DNA of 64,000 bases. Origin: Cynocephalus volans (taxonomy: Eukaryota; Chordata; Mammalia; Dermoptera; Cynocephalidae). Below the pieces are notes generated by a model. That model was not told where the DNA came from. It saw only the letters and a program-made list of their open reading frames with translations, and ran no database searches. Below, in pieces: positions 22,338-33,376 of this stretch; position 1 is the stretch's first letter, and each line of letters starts with the position of its first letter. Location: contig NC_084462.1 of the NCBI RefSeq assembly GCF_027409185.1, positions 86,786,179 through 86,850,178 of the forward strand. The letters run 5' to 3'. The translations under genes were made by a program, and so were the position numbers.

Positions 22338-23850
22338 CTGACAAGACAGAAGTATGAACGGGAAGGAAAGATGTCTGCTGGACTGAGACTCTATTACCTC
22401 CTCCCCGACCCCACTTGCTGTTGTGGGGGACACAGGGAGAAGGATACCTATGCAGAGATGTGGGTCATTGCTGAGGCCCTACTTGTTCTAACACCCTGTG
22501 CTGCAAAGAGGGTTTCCAATGAGCTCAAACAGAGCACAGACGACTAGAGGAGCCTCTGAGTCTTCTGCAGCTGCCTTCCAGAATGTGATGGCAAAAGGCT
22601 CCTTTCCTTGTAGATCCCACTTAGGTTTGGCTAGATTTGTACCCAAGGTGCTCCCAGGCAGGAATATGGAGACTCTAACAAGGAGCCAATGGGCTACACT
22701 CTCTTATTACTAACCCGTCTCCTGCGGAAACATCCAAATGGGTAAGTGGATATTACGGTAGATGTTAACACTGTCTTGATTAAGCTTTGAGACTCCTTCC
22801 TTAAGCTTAAAAAATAAAAACAGAATATTTGTTTTTTAAAGAAAATACAATATCCAAAGTATCTGTCATATCAGAATATCATATAAGTAATTTTATTTTA
22901 TTTAAATTTTTATTTATAGTAAAACCATTATTTTGGATCTTCCAATTCTAAGTTTAAGACAATACCATCAGGGTGAAGAAAGTGCTTGTTAAACAAACAA
23001 TATAACCAGCTACTTAGCTTTTTAAGAATGTATAAAAATATTAGGAGCCATTTAAATTGACATATGTCATTTAAATTGACGTATTATGATTATAGTCATT
23101 CTAATCTATCCATTGTTGTGGGATTGGCAAAGATTTCAAGTCATTTATGCATTTGAAAGAAATGAGATTTAAAAAATCTGCATTTGTGGTTAAATACTTC
23201 GTTTAAATACCATCTCTGACATTTACTAGTGCAGATCTTATGTAAATTACCTCCCCAAGTCTGTCTCTTCATTTATGAACTGGGGATAATACAATTTACC
23301 TCAAGGGCTTCAGTGCCCAGCAAAGTGTATGACTCATAGAAAAAACTTGGTAAGATTTGTTCTCTTTCCTCTTTCCTTTTTTCCCTAAGTCAGACTAGTA
23401 CTTCTTCAACCAATGAAAAATATTTTCCCCATTAACATTAAACTGGTTTAAAAAAAGAAATTTTTTTTTGGTGGCTAGCCAGTGCAGGGATTGGAACCCT
23501 TGACTTTGGTGTTATCACACCATGCTCTAACCAACTGAGCTAACCAGCCAGCGTCCCCCCCCCCAATTTTTTTTTTTAATGCTTCAGGAATTTACTTGTC
23601 ATCCTTGTGCAGGGGGCATGATAAATCTTCTCTGCATCACTCCAATTTTAGTATGTGTGCTGCTGAAGTGAGCATTTAACCTGGTTTTTGAGAAATATAT
23701 TTGCCATATCATACTGTAGTGGCTATGAATTTGTAAAAGTAAGTGACCCAAAACCAATGAGGGAAGAACACAGAATTTGCATTTGGAGTAAGCCACGCCA
23801 TTTATCCCACACTATCATTAACCACTCTGCTTCAGTTCCATGTCACTAAC
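22338..23850. other. TMOD2: TMOD2 intron 2
   Basis: It holds a MIR-like fragment (about 23190-23350, plus) and a monomeric tRNA SINE (23461-23555). The remainder, 22338-23190, is AT-rich with nothing identifiable. Confidence 0.6.
23461..23555 (-). mobile_element. Monomeric tRNA-Ile-like SINE
   Basis: Inverted tRNA-like sequence: GGTGGCTAGCCAGTGCAGGG, an A/B-box-compatible middle, then CTAACCAACTGAGCTAACCA (complement of the tRNA-Ile 5' half GGTTAGCTCAGTTGGTTAGAG). T-rich tail on the left; target duplications are hidden in homopolymers. Confidence 0.8.
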
Positions 23851-23976
23851 CTCGGGATCTAGGTCATCTAGAACATTTTCCAACTGTTTCAATTCCTCTT
23901 CTGAGAGTTTGCCAAGAAGCTCATCTTCATCAATGTTCTTGTATTTCTCCAGCTCTTTTTGAAAGGGGAGTGCCAT
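23851..23976 (-). CDS. TMOD2: TMOD2 exon 2, first coding exon (residues 1-42)
   Basis: The start codon is the complement of 23974-23976 in a strong context, GCCATGG. The coding part is 126 bases, with a donor GTTAGT after 23851, phase 0. It encodes MALPFQKELEKYKNIDEDEL then LGKLSEEELKQLENVLDDLD and PE. This N-terminal helix is the first tropomyosin-binding site used to cap the pointed ends of actin filaments together with tropomyosin. The 5' boundary of the exon (untranslated part) is not certain: the sequence upstream has several AG dinucleotides within 40 bases but no strong pyrimidine tract. Confidence 0.97.
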
Positions 23977-24184
23977 GGCTTCTTATATACCTTTCTCATG
24001 TACCGTGCACATTTAAATGGGCCAGCTTCCTCAGACTTCAGAATACTAATAAAAAAGAAACACTGTTATCTTCTTTCTATAAACAGGACTTACTAACAGG
24101 AGACAGAGCTCTGCTGTCCGTGGGGTCTACTGGACGAATAATTCAACTAAAAGGTAATATTACCTTCATGTGTAGAGCAACCTG

Positions 24185-24400
24185 ACAGCTTACAAAGTGT
24201 TTTCATATACATTCTTTCACCTGCGTTGACCTTTGCAAGAACCCTGTGAGGAAGCCTGCACAGATGCTATCATCCCCATTTTACAGATGGTGACTGACCC
24301 GGAGGACTCTGAGGGCCTTGCTCCGGCTTACAGAGCAGGGATGTATGTGCCTGGCCTTCTGACTCCCAGTGTGGTGAGTGCTTTCCCATCACACCATGCT
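24185..24400 (-). repeat. MIR SINE
   Basis: Inverted MIR pattern: ATACATTCTTTCACCTG, then ATCATCCCCATTTTACAGAT, then a CTTGCTCCGGCTTACAGAGC-like stretch. Confidence 0.65.
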
Positions 24401-24849
24401 GCCTGCCCTGGCTTTCCATAGGAAAACAGTGAAGAACAATGCACTCCTTGTAAGGCAGCTGTAGGAAGCACACTCTCTTTTCAGGGAGAGAGTGATGGGA
24501 AGAATACAAAACAGGATTCATTCAGTAAAGAGAGCTCACAGCATCTATGTGAGAAGGCATTGTCCAGCAACCCCCCTGCAATCAAACTAAGTAGGATTCT
24601 AAAATCCTGGCCACACAATCACTTTCTCTCCTTTTCTCCTCTCTTCTCTCCTTTATCTTCCATTGTATTTCTATTCCTATTTTCTTTTTGTTTCTTTAGC
24701 CTTATACCTAACTCTTCTTTCTTTATACCCTGAGACTATTCACCTTTCAATCCCCTGTAAAGCTACACAACTATGCCACTTGTCGAGTTAGGCAAATCAT
24801 AGCTAAAGCCAAAATGTATCATTAGTTATAAGTTTCCATTTGTATTGTC

Positions 24850-25298
24850 AGGGCTAGGGCTCAGACCCTTCAAACCCATTGTGCAGACCGGGTCACCAGA
24901 CCCCTCACATGCTGGTCCATGCTAAGTAATTGGGAAAGATCCCGGGAGCAATTGGCAGACAACATGAGCTCAGTTCTCAGCAGTAGCTTACAGCAGCAGC
25001 AGTGGCAGTGGCCTCTTGCGGCATCCCGGGGGCACTGGCAGCAACAGCCTCAAGCAGCAGCAGAAGCCTCCTCGTGGCCCCCCCTCCAGGGGGCATCTGG
25101 GGGCAGAGGGGGCCCTGTGGAGAAAGCCGCTAGTCCTTTGTACTTAAGTCCATAACAAGGGACACCTGGGTGCACATGTGCAATTATATTAGTCAATAGC
25201 CAAGGAACACCTGGGCACATGTGCATATTTACATCAAATGCTTGGCAAGATTCTGAACATCTGAGGGGCCCTGACCATTTTCCTATATTTTCCTAGCA
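24850..25298. mobile_element. Possible solo LTR, GC/CAG-rich
   Basis: A block of about 450 bases that begins TGTCAGGGCTAGG and ends CCTAGCA. It contains a CAG-rich, G-rich middle (24990-25120) and a repeated ACACCTGGGYRCAYGTGCA motif at about 25165 and 25208. TG...CA termini and compositional distinctness suggest an LTR. Orientation and family are not determined, and no target duplication was found. Confidence 0.4.
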
Positions 25299-25529
25299 TC
25301 CCCTTTTTTAATACCACCTCACTCCTAAACTTTCACCCAAACTGAAAATATTACTTAATCCCTTCCTCCTAGCAGAGGATTTTACCGATCTTCCCTAGAA
25401 AGATAAAACTGCATTCAGGAAATTGTAATGTACTTAACTGTGTTTCTCCTCAGGAGGTATTAACATCAACCAGATCTTTCAAAGTCATAAATATTTGCTA
25501 TATACCTACTATTTTCCAGGTAAAATTCT

Positions 25530-26060
25530 AGAAAACAAGAATACAAAGATATGACCCCTTTCTCCAAGGATATCACAGCATAGTGAGACACAGAGATAGC
25601 AATAATACCACGTGGTAAGTGTTAGAAGTAATATATAAAGTAGGTTTAAAAACACATGAGGAAATAATCACTGGGTAAAGGGGTGGGGGGCTGAGGGGAA
25701 ACTATGAAAAAGAGGTTGCATTTGAGCCATGAAGGTCATAAGGTGGACACATATGGGCAAAGGTAATTCTAGAAAAGAACAGGATAAACAGAGGCACAGG
25801 ATAAGAAAGTACATGATATGTTGGTGAAACAGGTGGCATGGCTACAGAGAGGGATTCATGGGGAGAGGGAGAGGAAAGAACTAAAGACAAGGATGGGATA
25901 TCTCTGAAGGGCCTTTCTTATGTGTCTTGCTAAGGGACCTGGACTTTATTCTGTTGGGGATGGGGAACCACCAAACTTCTTAAAGTAGGCGAGTTACCTG
26001 AGCACACCTGTTTCTTATAAGGCAATTCAAATGGAAAGAATGAAGAGTTGACATAGAATG
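25530..26060 (-). mobile_element. L2-like ancient repeat
   Basis: Same family pattern as 59500-60120: AAAGAGGTTGCATTTGAGCC, GCCTTTCTTATGTGTCTTGC and GACCTGGACTTTATTCTGTT. Diverged; assignment moderate. Confidence 0.5.
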
Positions 26061-26884
26061 AGACTGGTTGCAGGTGGGCCACTTAGGGGCAATCAGAATG
26101 TTGTTCCCCTTCCCTTATTAATTAAACTGCTCACGATGTTCAGGTTTTTCGTTTTCTGTTTAGGTGTCCTTTTCAAATGCAATGCACGTCTCTTTCTCTT
26201 CCATTTGCCCTCCTTTAAAGCCTCAATTGCTATATTTTAGTAAAAAACAAACAAACAAAAATCATACTAAAGTCAGAAAAGCCATCTGGATCCTATATAC
26301 TTGTTCTGGTCCCCGCTACCACTAATTTATTTTGTGACACTGGACAAGGATTGCAATATGCCAGGCCCTTATCCATCAAATGAATTGGTTGAACTACCCT
26401 ACTTAACGGATTCTAAGATGCACAATTTACAACATTTAACATTCTGAAACTGAAATGTGTCTTACAACTGATGGTGTCCCACAATTACTGTTGCCCCAGC
26501 AGCAGTCAAGACGTACTTGTCATTGCCTGTATATGCATCAACATCAAAAGCGCTAGCTTCCAAACTAGCAGAATCGGTGTCAGGAATTCGGAAAGAAATC
26601 CCAGGGACAACTGTGGAACACCCTTTTAAAACCTAGAAGCAAACCATTGTGGGAAGGTGGGGATGTACAGCAGGCCCAGCAGTGCCCAGCACCAATAGCT
26701 TTTAGTTCTTTTCCAGATTTTTTTTTTTTTATTTCCACTTGACGGCACAGAGGAGATATTGTGTGGCAAAAAACAGACATCAATGACTATGAATTTAAAA
26801 GTGATTAAAAAAAAAGTTGGACTCTGAATGTGAAGAAGTTTTAAGAATATCAACCAATTCATTTCACTTACATCTTCCCTTTTT

Positions 26885-27400
26885 ATGTATGCACAGAAGA
26901 ATATTTGCCTTTTAAAATCTATGTATATTCATAGCAGGTTTATTTATAATTGCTAAAAACTGTAAACAACCTGAATGACCATTAGTAGGTGAAAGGACAA
27001 ACTGTGGTATATCCACATAATGGAATACTTCTTGGCAGTAAAAAGGAAGAAACTATTGATATACACAACAACATGTATGAACCTCAAAATAGCTATAGTG
27101 AGTGAAAGAAGCCAGACCAAAAAGAATGTCTATTGTGTGATTCCATTTATCTAAAATTCTAGAAAATGTAAACTAATCTATATTACTGAAAGCAAATCAG
27201 TAGTTGCTTAGGGATGGAGAGAGGTGGGAGGGGCCACAGGAAGGGATGACAGAGGGGCATGAGGTGATGAATTTTTGTTCACTACCTTGATTGTGGTGAT
27301 GGTTTCACAGGTGCATGTCAAGCCTCATCCAAGTGTACACTTGAAATACATGCACTTTATTGTATGTCAATTATCCTTCAGTAAAAGAGATTTCAAAAAA
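26885..27400 (+). mobile_element. L1 3' end fragment
   Basis: AGCAGGTTTATTTATAATTG, TATCCACATAATGGAATACT, then a TGTACACTTGAAATACATGC stretch and a TTCAGTAAA end. Typical L1 3' tail, plus strand. Confidence 0.75.
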
Positions 27401-27773
27401 TCACAGAAATCTAAAACAGCTATTTCAATAAAGTAAAAATTGTATTTTTAAGAAAATGTGTCATATTTTGATTGGCAGCATTTTTTTCTTAGTGGTACCT
27501 AAAATATTGGAGTGTTTTACAAGTGATGATATCTTAGAGTTGATAAGATTCTATTTGTATTCCTATTCCAGGATTCTATAATTAACTCCCAACCCCTCAT
27601 CTTCCCCTGAAATAGATTTGTTCTCTAGATCTGTCTACCAGTCAGCCACTTCCAACACTCAGACCAACATCACATTCTCCCCCTTCTTTTCATGTCCAGT
27701 CGGTCAGCACCTCCTGCACATACTTATTGCACGGTACTTTTCACACCAGGCCTTCTTTGCACTCCTGGTTTTT

Positions 27774-29596
27774 GTTTTTTTTAAAAATTTTTATTTAATC
27801 ATAATTGATTGTACACATTTTGGGAGTTGAAGTTAACATATGATGATCAAATCAATATTACTAGCATATATATTGTTACAAATCATACTTATTCTTTATG
27901 CCCCTTGTCCAATCTCTCCCCATCTCCATCTCCCTCCCCCCTCCCCCATCTAGTTACCCTAGATTTCTTCTCTCCTGAAAGAGTAACAGTTACTCTGTTG
28001 ATTTGTTGCCTAGATGATCTGTCCAATGCTGAGAGGTGTGATCAGGTCCCCCACTATTATTGTAGAGCAGATGCTTCTTCTATCACTCTGGAATGAGCTA
28101 TGTGGAGAGAGACATCATCTTTCTTCTTTGGTCTCTGCTGCTGACTCTCCTTCTGTCAATGCACTACAGTGGCTGGCGGACCATCTGCATGGTGGTTGTG
28201 GCGTCTAGCCACTTTTGCGGCAGCCATGGTTATTATGGTGACTGTTGTGGGCCACCCACATGGAGGTGATGTTTTGGCGTGTTCCTTACTTAGTTGGTGG
28301 TGGCGATGGCATTGTGCCTGGTTGTGAGCAGAGAGTCCAGTCCCCGGCTCCATACCTCTGCACCCCGGGTGGGCTCCATGGTGCTGGTGGTGTGCCTGGT
28401 TGTTCCCCCTTTCTGTCTTGGTAGCCCAGGGGATTTCCGATCCTTCTAGGTGTTATAGGTGTTCTTTGGAGAAATGAGACCTTTACTAGTTAATATCAAA
28501 CTTTGTCTCTGGTTGTGGGTACTCTGTTTTTTCTTTCAGTTCTGTGTTGGATTATTTGCTGTTCCTACCACTTAAACTCTGTGCTGGAACTAATTTGTTG
28601 TCCTTTGCTTACTTCTAAAATGGGGGAACATCCTGTGGGGGCCAGTACTTGAGCTGTGTGGTTTAGCTAAATTGCTTTGCTGCTGATTCCCTAGGGAAGG
28701 CTTTTTGTGCAGCTCAGGTTTTAGTTGCTGACCTTATAGGTACTTCTGGCTCTCCAGAGACCTGATGCACATGGGTTGTGTAGAAACTCTGATCTGGGCC
28801 TGAGTCTTTTCATCGAACTGCACCCCATGCAATACTATATTCCTGACCAGTCTTCTCTGAGTGGTCCTATGCTGATTGGGGGGCAGATCAGCCATCCTTG
28901 CTGTGCCCCTGTGTTTTCCTGGTGGGCCAATCTCCCCCACCTCCCATGCTGCAGACACTTCCCATGGGATGGGCTGTGCACTGGTCCCTTGCGATGACTC
29001 ACCGGCCTCTGAGCGGCTCCTTTTTTTTCAGTTTTTGTGGCTCCTTGCTCCTATGTGGGTCCATGGGAACCCTATTAGTGGTATTGCTGGCCTGTGGGCC
29101 ACACCAAGGCCCTCTTTTCCCCTGCCACCTCCAAGCAACTTCATCCAAAAGGTACAGCTGCAGCTTCTGCCAGCTCCTGCTCCGTGTGCTCAGCAGCTCC
29201 AGCCTGGAAGTGGTCAGGACTCAAAATGGTCAGAGAGGTTTTTTTCTTTCCCTCATCATGGCTTTTCTGGCCTTCATGCACTCCATAGGTCTCTTCTCCT
29301 CTTCCCCTGAGCTCTAGTGGCCCCAGCTTGGCTGTTGTTTTTTTTTTTTAAAAGATGACTGGTAAGGGGATCTCAACACTTGGCTTGGTGCTGTCAGCAC
29401 CACGCTCAGCCAGTGAGCAAACCGGCCATCCTTATATAGGATCCGAACCCGTGGCCTTGGTGTTATCAGCACTGCACTCTACCAAGTGAGCCATGGGCCG
29501 GCCTGTGTTGTTGCTTTTTAATAGTTGTAAAATAGTTGATTTGTGGGAGAGAGTGATGCTGGGACTGTCTATTCTGCCATCTTGACCAGAAGTCCA
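27774..29596 (-). mobile_element. L1-ended composite non-autonomous retroposon, copy 2 (with nested SINE)
   Basis: An inverted homologue of 17085-18540. Its A-rich 3' end is on the left (T-rich stretch from about 27774) and its AAGATGGC-type 5' start is at about 29585. Target duplications of about 14 bases flank it: TGCACTCCTGGTTTT at 27758-27772 and TGCACTCCTGTTTT at 29599-29612, with one base difference in length, so this copy is a bona fide retroposition. A dimeric tRNA SINE (29341-29512) inserted later. Without that SINE it is about 1.65 kb. No L1 protein domain was found. Confidence 0.75.
29341..29512 (-). mobile_element. Dimeric tRNA-Ile-like SINE nested in composite retroposon
   Basis: T run at 29338-29350, then AAAAGATGACTGGTAAGGGG, the linker CTTATATAGGATCC and a GAGCCATGGGCCGGCC end. 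It is in the same dimeric family as 21478-21650. Confidence 0.87.
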
Positions 29597-29884
29597 ACTG
29601 CACTCCTGTTTTAGATCTTTGTTCCTTTGTGCCTGCACTACTCTAATTGCATCTTGCAAAGTTTTTGTTCTTCCAAGCCAACCAAGAGCACTGTGATCAG
29701 ATCATCTTTCTCAACACTTAACAAGCCACTTCCCTGGTTAAGAACTTAATGGCTCCCTCTCACCTACAGAATAAAATTCAGACAGTCTAGCATCCCAAAC
29801 TCCCATAAATTGGCTTTAATCTGCACTTCCTGTTTTCTCTCTCATTACTTTCCTGGGGAGCCCTCCACTACAGATAAAATGGTT

Positions 29885-30385
29885 TATTTGTTCCCTGTGG
29901 TACGCACAAGCATGCTAAAGATGTCCACATCCCAATCCCTAGACCTGTGAGTATGTTACTTTACATGGCAAAAAGGACTAGGTGTGATGAAATTAAGGAT
30001 CTTAAAATATGGAGATTATTCTGGATTATCAGGCTGGGCCCAGTGTAATCCAAAGGGCACATAAAAGATGGAGGAGGAAGGCAGAATAATCAGAGGAGTT
30101 GTGACAACAGAAGCAGAGTATCAGAGTCATGAAACTGCTGGTTTTGAAGACAGAGGAAGGGGCCACAAGCTAAGGACTGTGGGCAGCCTCTAGAAGGTGG
30201 AAAAGACAAGGAAATGGATTCTCCCCTAGAACCTTCAGATAGAAATACAGTCCTGCTGACATCTTGATTTTAGTCCAGTGAGACTTCATTCAGACTTCTA
30301 ACTTCAAAATGCTATCATAATAAATTTGTGTTGTTTTAAGCCACTGAATTTGTGCTAATTTGTTACAGCAGCCATAGGATATTAA
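29885..30385 (+). mobile_element. MaLR-type LTR
   Basis: GTATGTTACTTTACATGGCA, then GGGCCCAGTGTAATCCAAAG, GCAGCCTCTAGAAGGTGGAA, and the 3' end GTTGTTTTAAGCCACTGAAT with TTTGTTACAGCAGCC. This is a well-preserved MaLR pattern. Confidence 0.75.
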
Positions 30386-31419
30386 TAAATTCTCTTACCC
30401 AAATACTTGCATTTTCCAAGATAATTGTTCTGGATATCTTGTTTGCTCCTCCATGTCCACTCCTCACCCTGCTCTGTGCCTTAGGGAGATGATCTATTTA
30501 GACTGCATAAATCGGTTCCCTTCCTCTCTGTCTTTTGTATGGCCAAAAGGAGACACCAGAAGGAAACTGGAGGGCAGGAGGAGAGGTAGGTCAGGTCTAG
30601 AAGGCCACACCTCCTGTCAGGCAGCCCACTCTATATAGCTGCCCTCTCCTGGCTGACTTCAGGGTTTGGGGTGGTGAAGGATCCCTGTGTGGCTAGTGAC
30701 AGAGTTCTGCCATGTTGGATTCCCTAAACTCTCCCCATGTCTTTGAAAATAGCTTCTTTATTAAAATTTCCTCAAATTATTCAGTTTGAGTGTATCCTCT
30801 GTTTCTTATTGGGAATTTGGCTGAAATAGTAATATTACTTGGAATGCCCTTCTCTATTCTCATGGCCTATCTATGTGCTCTGCTTCTGAGACCTGGCTCG
30901 CATCCCAGTTATGCAGGACCACAAAATGTCAGAGCTGAGCGGGCCTTAAAGATCATCCAATCCAGAAACATAGATGGTTTTTCTCCTATTTCTCTGACCA
31001 CTACTTTTTGGTCTCTCTTAAAAATTCCTCTTCCTCCACCTTAAAAACTGACATCTTCAAGGTCTTATCTTAGAAATTCTTCTTTTCTTATACCTCACAT
31101 TGTCTGGGGGAACTCATATGCCTCCAGACTTTTAATTATAATACATATCCTGACAACTCCAAAATCTATATCTTCATCCTAGACTTTGTTCCTGAGGGCT
31201 CGATCTGTATATTTCCAAGTGCCTTAACAGCATCTCTCCTTGGCTGCCTCAGACACCTCAAATATGTCAGAAGTGCTCTCATCATCTTTCCTCTTCTAGA
31301 ATTCCTACTTTCAGGAAGTTGGCCAAGAAACCAGAGAGCCATCCTTGACATCTTCTCTCCCTCATCTCCTCCCCACCCGTCAATCACCAAATCCTGTCCT
31401 TACCTAAATGTCTTGAGAC

Positions 31420-31985
31420 CAGCTTCACTCATCCAGACTGCCCACATCCAGCCCTACCACCTTCTGATCCACCCACCACACAAATGGACAAATGATCTTT
31501 TTAAACAATCCTGCTCTAGTTACTTAAAATCCACCAGTGGCTTCCCAGTGCCTAGAGCATAAGGTTCAAATTTGCAGCCTGGCCTGTTATCTTCATCAGC
31601 TGCATCCCGCACTGCACTCCCCAACTCCTCCTGGCTCCAGCCTTCTGGACCACTTCCAGTCCCTGGATCATGAGCACTCTTACTCCTCCTCCTCTGGCTG
31701 ACTGCTATCCTACTCATCTTCTGGTCTCAGCGTGAGCTCCACTTGTTCGGACCCCAAGACAAGGTCTGGGTCACTGCCCACCCCCACGGCACCCCTTGAT
31801 CACAGCTGCCTGTGGCTTTATTACAATTACTTGTTTTATCTTTGTCTTCTTTGCTAATCTCCGTGAGGGTGGGGACTGTATCGGTTTTTTTCACTGATAA
31901 AATCCTGATTCCCGGCACAGGTCTCGACCCAGAGTAGGCATCCAATAAACATTGTGTAACAAATGTCAAATGAAGGAAATGAGCT
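31420..31985 (+). mobile_element. L2 LINE 3' region
   Basis: ATCTTTTTAAACAATCC, CCAGTGGCTTCCCAGTGCC, CCGTGAGGGTGGGGACTG and GAGTAGGCATCCAATAAAC are successive blocks of the L2 3' consensus. Confidence 0.7.
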
Positions 31986-33352
31986 CATGACGTGACCCAC
32001 AGGTCCAGGCTCATTCCACTTTATCCACTCCGTCCACTCCCTACCATGGAACTTTCCGAGATCACCTAAGTCCACAGAAGTTGCTCCACTCCCTAAATTT
32101 GCATTGCCTATGTAACCAATGTGATGATCATTCTTGTTATCTTTTTATGCATGTTACACATATGGTTGTCTCTCCACAGGACAGGGACTCCCAGAGGACA
32201 GGGACCATGTCATAATTCTTTATACTCCTGGGCTTCTCAACCTCATCTTTGTATATTTACTCAACAAATATCTATTAAAAGCCTGCCTTTTCTAGGCATT
32301 GCCAGGACAACAGCAGTGAACAAAACAGATGATACCCTGTGCTCTAACTGAACTTATAGTTCAGCAGGGAAAGACACATTAACTAGGTAATTACCACAGC
32401 ATGTTACTACTATGTAACAGTACCTGTTAAAACAAATTGTGTATTTTGTGCCAGTGTACCAAGGGGTCTCAAAGCCAGAGGAGGAAAAAAATTGTATCCT
32501 CCTGGAGCACAACTTAGACTTGAAAATTTGAGGAAAAGCTCATTATTGTTTTTTAAAAACAAATATAGCTGCACTGTGGAAAAGAATGCAGCGTCTCATA
32601 GCTCTTCAAGTCAAACGATTTTCTGGTTCACAGCTGGCCTGTGTTACCCCCACCCCTCCAGGCCCTGCAGGGGTTAGTGATTATCTTCCCCTCCTGTTAG
32701 CGATGCTGCAGTAGAAAGTTTGCAAAGCACTGCTGCAGCCTTGCCTCCGGCAGTGTCTGTCCCATGGTAAGCATTCAAAATACAACAAGACACTAATGTA
32801 CACACTGGAATGAAGCAAACACCAAACGAGGCTTCCAGAAGTACAGGTGGGCAAGTACAGGGAGCCGGTTAGGAAAATGGAAAATAGGAATAAAGACTTG
32901 AGCTGAAGGAAGGATAACTCAAGCCCTTAAATAACTCTTTGTATTACCCAAAGATACGAGCCGTGGGAAAGAAAACAAGGAGTGTGGCTTTCTTTGCTTT
33001 ACTTTCCTCTACCTTATTTGTATAACCGGTATGGAAGAGGAAAATTAGATACAATGTGAAGTGTGTCTACACACAAGACAGAGCCAAAGCCAAAATAAGG
33101 AGCCCTACTTATTAAACCCAAAGCAAACCAAAGACTAATTTTTACAAAAGAGTAAACAAAAAATATTCTTCAAAAACCTAGTGAAAAGTTTTTTAAATGG
33201 GTCATAAATTGCTTAGGAGTACATACATGTCTAGGAAAGTTACAAAGGACTGCTTGTGGAAAGGATGAATACCACATTGGAAAGGGTGGGGAATTTGATT
33301 GGAGAAAGGGGGCTTGGGGCTTCAACTGTACTGGTGATGATTTATTCCTAAG

Positions 33353-33376
33353 TGTGTGTGTGTGGGGGGGGGGGGT
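33353..33376. repeat. (GT)n/(G)n low-complexity run
   Basis: GTGTGTGTGTGTG followed by about 12 G, in TMOD2 intron 1. Confidence 0.95.

Noticed and set aside
9008-23976. Assignment of the tropomodulin exons to TMOD3 or TMOD1
   Set aside because: Exon 3 and exon 5 residues fit TMOD2 as I know it, and the divergent LYSMD2 neighbour matches the TMOD2 locus.
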